From NCBI GenBank assembly GCA_017468425.1, contig JAFUIO010000030.1, forward strand, positions 1 through 36,606: a DNA stretch of 36,606 bases, in the 5' to 3' direction. Below the pieces are notes generated by a model. The model was not told the origin of the DNA, searched no databases, and saw only the letters and a program-made list of their open reading frames with translations. Position 1 is the stretch's first letter, and every line of letters starts with the position of its first letter. A program made the translations under genes and the position numbers. Positions 15,060 through 23,309 of the stretch are shown piece after piece. The DNA is from Clostridia bacterium (GTDB taxonomy: Bacteria > Bacillota > Clostridia > Oscillospirales > Acutalibacteraceae).

Positions 15060-16070
15060 ATGGTAGTTGTACTCAAAAAAAATACAGATGAAGGTCAGGT
15101 GCAGAATCTTGTAAGCTGGCTCAAATCGCTGGGAATAGATGTTCACAGAAGTGAAGGTGAATACGAAACAGTCCTCGGTCTTATCGGCGACACAAGCCAC
15201 GTTGATACAGACTTAATCAGCGGTCTCGGAATTGTTGATACAGTAAAAAGAATCAGTGAGCCGTATAAAAATGCCAACAGAAAATTTCATCCCGACGATA
15301 CGGTTATCGATATAAACGGACTTAAAATCGGTGGCGGAAATTTCCAGTATATTGCAGGTCCTTGTTCAGTTGAAAGCCGCGAGCAGATATGTTCTATTGC
15401 AGACGATGTTAAAAAAGGCGGTGCAGCATTCCTCCGCGGTGGTGCTTTCAAGCCGAGAACATCACCTTATGCTTTCCAGGGAATGAGAGCAGAAGGTCTT
15501 GAACTTTTAAGAGAAGCACGTAAAGAAACAGGTATGCCCATTGTTACTGAAATTATGGATTTATCTCATCTTGATTTGTTCGAAGATGTTGATGTTATTC
15601 AGGTCGGTGCAAGAAATATGCAGAACTTTGAGCTTCTCAAAGCACTCGGCAGAACAGATAAACCCATTCTTCTCAAACGCGGTCTTGCAAACACAATGGA
15701 AGAACTTCTTATGAGTGCAGAATATATTATGGCAGGCGGTAACTCAAAAGTTATGCTTTGTGAAAGAGGTATAAGAACTTTTGAAAACTATACAAGAAAC
15801 ACAATGGATGTTTCTGCAATAGCACTTCTTAAAGAAAAATCTCATCTTCCCATTATTGCAGACCCATCCCACGCAGCAGGTATTTCCCGTCTTGTACGTC
15901 CTCTGGCTCTTGCAGCAGTTGCAGCAGGTGCAGACGGACTTATGATTGAAGTGCACAACGACCCTGCACACGCTCTGTGCGACGGACCTCAGGCTTTGCG
16001 TCCTGAAGAATTCGCAGAGGTTGTAAGGGAAGTTGAAGCAGTAAGAAATATTATCAAAGATTTCAGGTGA
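15060..16070 (+). CDS. aroF: 3-deoxy-7-phosphoheptulonate (DAHP) synthase, type I beta
   Basis: 336 residues. The enzyme joins phosphoenolpyruvate and erythrose 4-phosphate, the first step of the shikimate pathway. An N-terminal ferredoxin-like regulatory domain (about 1-70) precedes the TIM barrel, as in the Thermotoga-type enzyme where it mediates Tyr/Phe feedback. Active-site marks are GPCSVES (100-106), KPRTSPYAFQG (131-141), CERGIRTF and DPSHAAG. GGAGGA ends 6 bases before the ATG. First structural gene of the operon, right behind the attenuator terminator. Feedback specificity is inferred from the domain type only. Confidence 0.95.
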   Translation: MVVVLKKNTDEGQVQNLVSWLKSLGIDVHRSEGEYETVLGLIGDTSHVDTDLISGLGIVDTVKRISEPYKNANRKFHPDDTVIDINGLKIGGGNFQYIAGPCSVESREQICSIADDVKKGGAAFLRGGAFKPRTSPYAFQGMRAEGLELLREARKETGMPIVTEIMDLSHLDLFEDVDVIQVGARNMQNFELLKALGRTDKPILLKRGLANTMEELLMSAEYIMAGGNSKVMLCERGIRTFENYTRNTMDVSAIALLKEKSHLPIIADPSHAAGISRLVRPLALAAVAAGADGLMIEVHNDPAHALCDGPQALRPEEFAEVVREVEAVRNIIKDFR

Positions 16071-16075
16071 ATATA

Positions 16076-16906
16076 ATGAAAATCGGTATTGTAGGACTCG
16101 GTCTTATCGGAGGCTCTTTTGCAAGGGCGATAAAAGAGATGACATCCCACCGGGTTTATGTCTGCGAAATATCGGAAAGCACTCTGCTTGCCGCAAAGCT
16201 TGTAGGTGCATACGATGCGGAAATGAACGGTGAAAACATAAGTGAATGTGATATAATTTTAGTATCTCTTTATCCTGAAAAAGCAGTTGAATTTATAAAG
16301 GAAAACAGAGATAAAATCAAAGAAGGTGCAGTTGTTGTTGACTGCTGCGGTGTAAAAAGATATGTATGCGATGAAATGAAAAAAGTAGTTTCATCTGCAC
16401 CGTTTACATTTGTTGGCGGCCACCCGATGGCAGGTACACAAAGCTGGGGCTTTAATTATTCCCGTGCAAGTATGTTCAAGGGCGCATCAATGATTCTCAC
16501 GCCTTACGAGGATGTTACTATAGAAATTCTCGATAAACTTAAAAACTTTTTCTTGTCTTTAGGCTTTGGCGGTGTTAAAATTACTACTGATGCTGAACAC
16601 GACAGAATAATTGCCTTCACTTCGCAGCTTCCTCACGTAATTTCCAATGCTTACGTAAAAAGCCCCGAAGCACAGAAACAGAGAGGCTTCTCTGCAGGCA
16701 GTTATAAAGATATGACAAGAATTTCAAAACTCAATTCAAAAATGTGGGCGGAATTATTCCTTGAAAACAAAGATTTCCTTGCAGATGAAATCGATATTCT
16801 TGTTGAAAATCTGAAACAGTACAGTCAAACAATCCGTAAAGGCGACAGAGAGGAATTGGAAAATCTCCTTGAAGACGGTGCTGAACAAAAACGAAAAGCT
16901 AAGTAG
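16076..16906 (+). CDS. tyrA: Prephenate dehydrogenase
   Basis: 276 residues. It oxidises and decarboxylates prephenate to 4-hydroxyphenylpyruvate, the Tyr branch. The N-terminus MKIGIVGLGLIGGSFARA is the NAD(P)-binding GxGxxG, and GGHPMAGTQSWG near residue 120 is the conserved prephenate-site segment. There is no ACT domain, so Tyr feedback on this enzyme is not evident. ATG 16076 is chosen, with AGGTGA 5 bases upstream overlapping the aroF stop; a GTG at 16067 in frame lacks its own site. Five bases separate it from aroF. Confidence 0.93.
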   Translation: MKIGIVGLGLIGGSFARAIKEMTSHRVYVCEISESTLLAAKLVGAYDAEMNGENISECDIILVSLYPEKAVEFIKENRDKIKEGAVVVDCCGVKRYVCDEMKKVVSSAPFTFVGGHPMAGTQSWGFNYSRASMFKGASMILTPYEDVTIEILDKLKNFFLSLGFGGVKITTDAEHDRIIAFTSQLPHVISNAYVKSPEAQKQRGFSAGSYKDMTRISKLNSKMWAELFLENKDFLADEIDILVENLKQYSQTIRKGDREELENLLEDGAEQKRKAK

Positions 16907-16916
16907 AGTGATTAAA

Positions 16917-17966
16917 ATGATAACAGTAAATGTAAATGCTTCAAAAAATTATGATGTAATAATCGGTGAAAATATTCTCTCAATTCTCCCCGAAAAACTT
17001 GAAAATCTTTTCGGCAGAACAAAGGTTATGATTGTTACCGATTCAACAGTTCATTCTTTACATTATGAAAAAATAAAAAATATCCTTGACGGTGCAGGTT
17101 TTGAAAACGATGTTTTCGTTTTCCCTGCAGGTGAAAAATCAAAATCAAAAGAAGTGCTTTTTGATTTGCTTGAAACTTTAGCAGAAAAGCATTACACAAA
17201 AGCCGATGTGCTTGTGGCTTTCGGCGGCGGAGTAACAGGCGACCTTACAGGTCTTGCAGCAGCGTTGTTTTTAAGGGGAATCCATATTGTTCAGGTCCCC
17301 ACAACACTTCTTTCTGCAGTTGATTCTTCCGTAGGCGGTAAAACTGCTGTAAACCTTAAAGCAGGTAAAAACCTTGCAGGTGTTTTCAATCAGCCTGAAC
17401 TTGTTTTGTGCGATGTTACATTGCTTGAAACTCTCACAGAAGAAATTTTTGCCGACGGTATGGCGGAAGTTATCAAGTACGGTGTGCTTGCAGACAGTGA
17501 TTTGTTTGCAAAGGTTGAAAACGGCAATGTTAAAAATAATATAACCGAAATTATTTCAAGATGCGTTGAAATAAAGAGAGATGTTGTGTCGCAGGATGAA
17601 TTCGACAAAGGTTTAAGACAGCTTCTTAATTTCGGTCACACACTCGGTCACGCTATCGAAGCGGAGAGTAACTTTGAAATCCATCACGGCACAGCAGTTG
17701 CAATGGGTATGGTAATGGCATCTGAAATTGCATACAGAAATAATCTTACAAAGGAAAACACGTCAGAAAGAATAGAAAAAGCCTGCCGTGCAAACAACCT
17801 TGAAACGGTTTGCCCGTATAATACAAAAATGCTTGCCGAATATGTTGTTTCCGATAAAAAAATCAGCGGTAAAACAATTTCTTTCATCATCCCCGAAAAA
17901 ATCGGAAAATGCACAGGAGTTAAGCTGGGCGTGGAAGAATTCGTAGAAATGCTTGGAGAAAACTGA
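16917..17966 (+). CDS. aroB: 3-dehydroquinate synthase
   Basis: 349 residues. It cyclises DAHP to 3-dehydroquinate using bound NAD+ and a divalent metal. Conserved segments visible are FGGGVTGDLTGLAAALFLRG, VPTTLLSAVDSSVGGKTAVN, EVIKYGVL, and the metal ligands in NFGHTLGHAIE and HHGTAVAMGM. Length is normal. The start is set at ATG 16917, ten bases after tyrA, with a weak GAGTGA upstream; an upstream in-frame ATG at 16869 lies inside tyrA and would add residues not usual in the family. Confidence 0.95.
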   Translation: MITVNVNASKNYDVIIGENILSILPEKLENLFGRTKVMIVTDSTVHSLHYEKIKNILDGAGFENDVFVFPAGEKSKSKEVLFDLLETLAEKHYTKADVLVAFGGGVTGDLTGLAAALFLRGIHIVQVPTTLLSAVDSSVGGKTAVNLKAGKNLAGVFNQPELVLCDVTLLETLTEEIFADGMAEVIKYGVLADSDLFAKVENGNVKNNITEIISRCVEIKRDVVSQDEFDKGLRQLLNFGHTLGHAIEAESNFEIHHGTAVAMGMVMASEIAYRNNLTKENTSERIEKACRANNLETVCPYNTKMLAEYVVSDKKISGKTISFIIPEKIGKCTGVKLGVEEFVEMLGEN

Positions 17967-17967
17967 T

Positions 17968-19152
17968 ATGGATATAGTAATCACTCCGAATAAACTTGAG
18001 GGCAGAATTGGTGCGATTTCTTCAAAATCATATGCCCACAGAATGCTTATCTGCGCTGCATTGGCAGATGGTGAAAGCGAAATTGTAATCGATAATCTTT
18101 CAAAGGATATCGAGGCTACAATTTCTGCTCTTACAAGCCTTGGCGCAACAATTAAAAGAAAAGATAATATTTTTTCGGTTTCTCCCGTGAAAGATGAAAA
18201 AGATGCTTTTGTTGATTGCAACGAAAGCGGGTCAACACTCCGCTTTCTTGTGCCTGTAGGTGCTGCTCTCGGCAAAAAATGCACCTTTACGGGTAAAGGC
18301 AGACTTCCCGAAAGACCTATGTCACCGATTCTTGATTTGCTTAAAGCCAACGGTGTCAGCGTAAACGATACTTTCCCCATTGAAATTGACGGAAAGCTTT
18401 CAGGTGAAAAGTTCAGGATTGACGGAAGTGTTTCTTCACAGTTTATCACAGGCCTTTTGCTGGCTTTGCCTTCAACAGGCGGTGGCGAAATTGAAATCAC
18501 AGGTGATTTTCAGTCAAAATCATATGTTGATATAACACTTGCGGTTATGAAGGAATTCGGAGTTGACGTAACCGAAAAAGACAACACATATATCGTGCCC
18601 CGTAAGAAATTTTCATCAGGCTTATTCAGAGCGGAAGGTGACTGGTCAAATGCTGCATTTTTCCTTGCAGCAGGAGCAGATGTTGATAACCTTAATGAAA
18701 ATTCAGAGCAGGGCGACAGAAAAATAAAAGAAATTCTCAAGCTTCTTGAAAAAGAAGATGAAGAAATTTCTATTGATGTTTCGGATATACCTGATTTAGT
18801 GCCGATAATTTCGGTTAAATCAGCCGCAAGAAAAGGTGTAACAAAACTTATCAATGCAGAGCGTCTGAAACTTAAGGAAAGCGACAGAATCCTTTCCACC
18901 GTTACAATGATAAACAACCTTGGCGGTAAGGCAGAGGGTACTGAAAATTCAATTACAATCTGCGGCAAAGGCGGACTCAGGGGCGGAGAAGTGAATTCTT
19001 TCAACGACCACCGCATTGCAATGTCTGCAGCAATAGCATCGGTTTATTGCACAGAAGAAGTTAAAATTATCGGTGCCGAAGCCGTAGAAAAATCTTATCC
19101 CGATTTTTATGAGGATTTCAGAAAGCTGGGAGGAATTTACAATGTCCTGTAA
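17968..19152 (+). CDS. aroA: 5-enolpyruvylshikimate-3-phosphate synthase
   Basis: 394 residues, slightly shorter than the common 420-440. It transfers enolpyruvyl from PEP to shikimate 3-phosphate. Seen: SSKSYAHRMLICAALADG (the substrate-binding SKS..HR segment, with Tyr where many have Ser), NESGSTLRFLVP, GKGRLPERPM, and near the end LKLKESDR and FNDHRIAMSAAIAS. The ATG follows the aroB stop by one base, with GGAG 10 bases upstream inside aroB. The 3' end overlaps aroC by 11 bases. The glyphosate-related class cannot be assigned safely by eye. Confidence 0.95.
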   Translation: MDIVITPNKLEGRIGAISSKSYAHRMLICAALADGESEIVIDNLSKDIEATISALTSLGATIKRKDNIFSVSPVKDEKDAFVDCNESGSTLRFLVPVGAALGKKCTFTGKGRLPERPMSPILDLLKANGVSVNDTFPIEIDGKLSGEKFRIDGSVSSQFITGLLLALPSTGGGEIEITGDFQSKSYVDITLAVMKEFGVDVTEKDNTYIVPRKKFSSGLFRAEGDWSNAAFFLAAGADVDNLNENSEQGDRKIKEILKLLEKEDEEISIDVSDIPDLVPIISVKSAARKGVTKLINAERLKLKESDRILSTVTMINNLGGKAEGTENSITICGKGGLRGGEVNSFNDHRIAMSAAIASVYCTEEVKIIGAEAVEKSYPDFYEDFRKLGGIYNVL

Positions 19153-20203
19153 TTTTGGTGAAAAAGTAAAAATAACAATTTTCGGTCAGTCACATTCCGA
19201 GGCAATAGGTGTTGTGATTGACGGACTTCCTGCAGGTAAAAAACTTGATATGGATAAAATAAGCGAGTTTATGTCAAGACGTGCACCTGGAAGAAACAAT
19301 ATTTCAACTTCACGTAAAGAAGCAGATAAACCTGAAATTATTTCAGGTGTTGTTGACGGTGTTACTTGCGGAGCACCCTTGTGTGCCGTTATAAAAAACG
19401 GCGACACACGCTCGAAAGATTATGAAAATCTCCGCACAGTGCCAAGACCTGCACACTCTGATTTTGCCGCATTCTTCAAACATAACGGATTCAACGATAT
19501 CCGCGGCGGCGGTAATTTTTCAGGCAGAATGACAGCACCTTTGTGCTTTGCAGGTGCAGTATGTATGCAGTTTCTTCAGGATGACGGCATAGAAATCGGT
19601 GCACATATTGAAAAAATAGCAGGTGTAAGCGATAAACGCTTTGACCCTGTTAATGTTGATTTTGCTTCTGTAAAAGGAAAAGCTTTTCCCGTAATTGATG
19701 ATTCACGCGGTGAAGAAATGTGCAGAAAAATTGAGGAAGCAAAGCTTGACGCAGATTCCGTAGGCGGTGTTATTGAATGTGCCGTAACAGGTTTACCTGT
19801 AGGACTTGGTGAGCCTATGTTTGACGGAGTTGAAAATGTAATCAGTCAGGCGGTTTTTGCAATTCCCGCAGTTAAAGGTATTGAATTCGGCTCAGGCTTT
19901 GACGGTGCAGAAATGAAAGGCTCTGAAAATAACGATGCTTTTTCATGCGTTGACGGAAAGTTTGTAACAGATACAAATAACCACGGGGGAATTTTAGGCG
20001 GAATAACATCAGGTATGCCTGTTATTTTCCGTGTTGCGATGAAACCCACTCCCTCAATCGGTAAAGTGCAGAAATCAGTAAATCTTATCACACGCGAAGA
20101 TGAAGATGTCTGCGTACACGGCAGACACGACCCTTGTGTTGTGCCGAGAGCCGTGCCTTGTGTTGAGGCTGCAGCAGCAATAGCAATAATGAATTTAAGG
20201 TGA
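19142..20203 (+). CDS. aroC: Chorismate synthase
   Basis: 353 residues. It converts EPSP to chorismate using reduced FMN. Typical blocks are GQSHSEAIGVVIDGLPAG, RRAPGRNN, GDTRSKDY, PRPAHSDF, and RGGGNFSGRMTAP, with HGRHDPCVVPRAVPCVEAA near the end. It begins 11 bases inside the end of aroA, with GGGAGG a few bases upstream, so translation is probably coupled. The typical RFSGR.TA segment is present in a slightly altered form (NFSGRMTA). Confidence 0.95.
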   Translation: MSCNFGEKVKITIFGQSHSEAIGVVIDGLPAGKKLDMDKISEFMSRRAPGRNNISTSRKEADKPEIISGVVDGVTCGAPLCAVIKNGDTRSKDYENLRTVPRPAHSDFAAFFKHNGFNDIRGGGNFSGRMTAPLCFAGAVCMQFLQDDGIEIGAHIEKIAGVSDKRFDPVNVDFASVKGKAFPVIDDSRGEEMCRKIEEAKLDADSVGGVIECAVTGLPVGLGEPMFDGVENVISQAVFAIPAVKGIEFGSGFDGAEMKGSENNDAFSCVDGKFVTDTNNHGGILGGITSGMPVIFRVAMKPTPSIGKVQKSVNLITREDEDVCVHGRHDPCVVPRAVPCVEAAAAIAIMNLR

Positions 20204-20208
20204 AGAAA

Positions 20209-21345
20209 ATGAACATAGAAGAATTACGTAATAAAATTGACGAAACAGACAGAGAGCTTACACGTCTTTTTGAAGAAAGAATGAAAACGGCATCACTTAT
20301 TGCCGAATACAAAATGGAAAATAATCTGCCTGTTTTCGATGCTGAACGTGAAAGAAAAGTTATAAATAAAGTTACTTCTCTTGTGGATGATGATTTTGCA
20401 GGATATACAAAATCACTTTACAACACAATTTTTGATTTATCGCGTTCTTATCAGAACAAAAAGATGAACGCAGAATCACCGCTTAAAAAGAAAATGGAAG
20501 AAATCATCGCTTCAACTCCGCTTGTCCGCCCTGAAAGAGCAGTTGTTGCGTGTCAGGGTGTTGAGGGGGCATATTCACAACACGCTTGTGATAAAATGTT
20601 CAAATACCCGAGCATAATGTATTTCCCGAATTTCGAAGATGTTTTCAAGGCAGTTGATTCAGGGCTTTGCCGTTACGGTGTTCTTCCCATTGAAAACTCA
20701 AACGCAGGTTCTGTTGACAAGGTTTATGACCTTATGGGCAAATATAAATTCCATATTGTTCACAGCACAAAGCTTTTCATCGAACACGCTCTCCTTGCAA
20801 AGCCGGGTACGGCTCTCGGAGATATAAAAGAAATTTTCTCCCACGAACAGGCAATTAATCAGTCATCAAATTTCATCAAATCTCTCGGTGTTAAAGTTAC
20901 TATCTGTAAGAACACTGCAGAAGCGGCAAAGATGGTTTCTTTAAGCGACAGAAACGATGTTGCCGCAATCGGCTCAAAAGACTGTGCAGACCTTTATTCA
21001 CTTAAGGTTGTGGCATCCGCAGTTCAGAACAGCGGAAATAACTACACAAGGTTTATTCTCATTTCAAAAAATCTTGAAATTTATCCCGGTGCGAAAAAGA
21101 CAAGTATTATGATGACCGTTGCCCACAGACCGGGTTCACTCTATAATATTATTGCACGTTTTTCATCTCTCGGACTTAATATGACAAAGCTTGAAAGCCG
21201 TCCTATTCCGGGCAGCAACTTTGAGTTTATGTTCTATTTTGATATTGACGAATCGGTTTATAACGACGACCTGAAAAGCCTTATTGCCGAACTTGACACA
21301 GTAAGTGAACAGTTTACTTACCTCGGCAGTTATACGGAGGATTGA
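20209..21345 (+). CDS. pheA: Bifunctional chorismate mutase / prephenate dehydratase (P-protein)
   Basis: 378 residues with three parts in order: AroQ-type chorismate mutase (about 1-88; IEELRNKIDETDRELTRLF), prephenate dehydratase (about 105-285; NYTRF at 278-282), and a C-terminal ACT domain (about 298-378) with ESRP at 329-332, the motif that binds Phe. It therefore makes phenylpyruvate and is expected to be feedback-inhibited by Phe. ATG 20209 has AAGGTGAAG 5 bases upstream; the GTG at 20200 lies in that site. It starts five bases after the aroC stop. The mutase domain can also feed prephenate to TyrA. Confidence 0.94.
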   Translation: MNIEELRNKIDETDRELTRLFEERMKTASLIAEYKMENNLPVFDAERERKVINKVTSLVDDDFAGYTKSLYNTIFDLSRSYQNKKMNAESPLKKKMEEIIASTPLVRPERAVVACQGVEGAYSQHACDKMFKYPSIMYFPNFEDVFKAVDSGLCRYGVLPIENSNAGSVDKVYDLMGKYKFHIVHSTKLFIEHALLAKPGTALGDIKEIFSHEQAINQSSNFIKSLGVKVTICKNTAEAAKMVSLSDRNDVAAIGSKDCADLYSLKVVASAVQNSGNNYTRFILISKNLEIYPGAKKTSIMMTVAHRPGSLYNIIARFSSLGLNMTKLESRPIPGSNFEFMFYFDIDESVYNDDLKSLIAELDTVSEQFTYLGSYTED

Positions 21346-21348
21346 GAT

Positions 21349-22569
21349 ATGTTCGGTTTACTCGGCAGAAAATTAGGTCACAGCCTTTCACCGCAAATTC
21401 ACGAAAAGCTTGGCGATTATAAATACGATTTGTTCTGCAAAGAGCCTGAAGAGCTTGACTCCTTTTTTGCCGACAAATCTTTAAAAGGCTACAATGTTAC
21501 GATTCCGTATAAGGTGAATGCTTTCAATGCCTGCGATGAATTATCACAACGTGCGAAAAAAATCGGAAGCGTAAACACCTGCATAAGACGTGCTGACGGT
21601 ACATTATACGGCGATAACACAGACTATTTCGGCTTTTCATATATGGCGAAAAAAGCAGGTGCGGATTTTAAAGACAAAAAGGTGCTTGTTCTCGGCAGCG
21701 GCGGTGCATCTCTCACAGTGCAGATTGTGGCACGTGATGAGGGCGCAAGGGAAGTTATAGTTGTTTCAAGAACAGGCGAAAATAATTACGGAAACCTGAA
21801 TCTCCATTATGATTCTGACATAATTGTAAACACAACCCCTGTGGGAATGTATCCCGATAACGGAGAAAAACTTATAGAACTTTCTCACTTTGAAAAATGC
21901 ACGTGCGTTCTTGATTTGATTTATAATCCGCTTAAAACACAGTTGTTGCTTGATGCTGAAAAACTCGGCAAAAATTTTGCAAACGGACTTTCAATGTTAG
22001 TTGCTCAGGCGGTAAAATCAGCAGAGCAGTTTATCGACAAAGAAATCCCCGAAACGGAAATTGACAGAGTTTATAATGAACTTCTGAAAGAAAGAAGAAA
22101 CATTCTTCTTATCGGTATGCCGGGAAGCGGTAAATCAACTATCGGCAGACTCCTTTCAGAGAAACTCGGCAGAAGTTTTGTTGATACAGACGAAATGATT
22201 GTGGAAAAAGCAGGAAAAAGTATTCCTGAAATTTTTGCCGATAACGGTGAAAAATGTTTCAGGGATATTGAAGAAGAATGTGTGAAAGAAATTTCCAAGG
22301 AAATGTGCAAGGTAATTGCAACAGGCGGCGGTGCAATTCTGCGTGAAAGAAACCGCTTTGCGATGCTGGAAAATTCTGTTATAATTTTTCTCGACAGAGA
22401 AGTTTCTTCCCTTGCAACAGACGGCAGACCTTTGTCGTCAAGCGAAGAAAAGGTGAAAAAATTATACGAAGAAAGATTTCCCATATATAAATCCCTTGCA
22501 GATTTTACTGTTAAGACAAACGATGATCCGCAAGTAACATTAAATGAGGTGTTGAAATGCGTATTTTAG
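21349..22569 (+). CDS. aroE: Fused shikimate dehydrogenase - shikimate kinase
   Basis: 406 residues. Part one (about 1-245) is AroE: SLSP (12-15), NVTIPYK with the catalytic Lys55, GDNTDYFGF, the nucleotide loop GSGGAS (116-121), and NTTPVGM. Part two (about 250-406) is AroK: Walker A GMPGSGKST (256-264), DTDEMI, FRDIEEE and ATGGGAI. The protein thus carries two consecutive steps, 3-dehydroshikimate to shikimate to shikimate 3-phosphate. The AroE half is short compared with free-standing AroE. The ATG is four bases after the pheA stop, with GGAGG 8 bases upstream. The last 13 bases overlap aroQ. Confidence 0.93.
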   Translation: MFGLLGRKLGHSLSPQIHEKLGDYKYDLFCKEPEELDSFFADKSLKGYNVTIPYKVNAFNACDELSQRAKKIGSVNTCIRRADGTLYGDNTDYFGFSYMAKKAGADFKDKKVLVLGSGGASLTVQIVARDEGAREVIVVSRTGENNYGNLNLHYDSDIIVNTTPVGMYPDNGEKLIELSHFEKCTCVLDLIYNPLKTQLLLDAEKLGKNFANGLSMLVAQAVKSAEQFIDKEIPETEIDRVYNELLKERRNILLIGMPGSGKSTIGRLLSEKLGRSFVDTDEMIVEKAGKSIPEIFADNGEKCFRDIEEECVKEISKEMCKVIATGGGAILRERNRFAMLENSVIIFLDREVSSLATDGRPLSSSEEKVKKLYEERFPIYKSLADFTVKTNDDPQVTLNEVLKCVF

Positions 22570-22982
22570 TAATCAACGGTCCGAATCTGAATATGCTCGG
22601 CATTCGTGAGCCTGATATTTACGGCAAAAATACATATAAGGATTTGTGCGATAAAATTGAAAAATTCGCAGAAGAAAATAATGTTGAGGTTGAACTTTAT
22701 CAGTCTAATTACGAAGGCGATATCGTCACTAAAATTCAACAGGCTTATAAAGTTTTTGACGGACTTGTTATCAATCCGGGTGCGTATACCCACACTTCCG
22801 TTGCAATTCTCGATGCGGTAAAAGCCGTTGGCATCAGAACATGCGAGGTGCATATTTCCGATGTGAATACAAGAGAGCCTTTCCGTCAGATTTCTTATAT
22901 TTCATATGCTGCGGAAAAATCCTTTATCGGTCTCGGCTTTGACGGATACACAGAAGCCATAAAATATTTAATCGGTGCATAA
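22557..22982 (+). CDS. aroQ: 3-dehydroquinate dehydratase, type II
   Basis: 141 residues, the usual size of the dodecameric type II enzyme. Marks: NGPNLNMLGIREPDIYG with the catalytic Tyr, YQSNYEGDIV, NPGAYTHTSVAI, and EVHISDVNTREPFR. It fills the step between aroB and aroE, so the operon encodes every enzyme from DAHP synthase to chorismate. It overlaps the end of aroE-aroK by 13 bases. Its stop is one base from the stop of a convergent minus-strand gene, with no terminator between them. Confidence 0.95.
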   Translation: MRILVINGPNLNMLGIREPDIYGKNTYKDLCDKIEKFAEENNVEVELYQSNYEGDIVTKIQQAYKVFDGLVINPGAYTHTSVAILDAVKAVGIRTCEVHISDVNTREPFRQISYISYAAEKSFIGLGFDGYTEAIKYLIGA

Positions 22983-22983
22983 T

Positions 22984-23286
22984 TTATTCTCCGCTTATTC
23001 CCCACACAATCTGCGAAAAAGGCGAGGGGAGTAAAGCGGCAAGAAGTATTATTGCTGTGTTCTTTGCTTTTTCGGAATTGACAGACCATATTTCTGTCTG
23101 CGTGTCTTCGTTTTCGCTGACGAGGAGCCTTTCCGATGTGGTGGATTGTACACGCAGTACATCTTCTTTTTCACCGCTGATAACAAAAGATGTTTCTTCA
23201 TTTACGCTTATAATTCCTGTAAACAGAAAAGTAACAGACAGTATCAGCGAAGTTATAATTACATATTTTCTGATTATTGATTGCAT
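22984..23286 (-). CDS. Small protein with two membrane segments, downstream of spoIIP
   Basis: A 100-residue protein with a hydrophobic N-terminal segment (about 8-27, signal peptide or anchor), an acidic middle of about 45 residues, and a second hydrophobic stretch near 77-95. A clear AAAGGATG precedes the ATG, and it starts 23 bases after spoIIP, so it is probably the last gene of the gpr-spoIIP unit. I recognise no family. By position it may act in sporulation, but nothing in the sequence shows it. Confidence 0.65.
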   Translation of the reverse strand: MQSIIRKYVIITSLILSVTFLFTGIISVNEETSFVISGEKEDVLRVQSTTSERLLVSENEDTQTEIWSVNSEKAKNTAIILLAALLPSPFSQIVWGISGE

Positions 23287-23309
23287 TTTTTTTACATCCT
23301 TTCATTATT

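Noticed and set aside
18510..19016. Long minus-strand open frame of 168 codons opposite aroA.
   Set aside because: It lies wholly inside a certain gene, is a Ser-rich shadow typical of the opposite strand, and has no ribosome binding site or family likeness. The same holds for the other long antisense frames over gpr, sigE, aroE/K and pheA.
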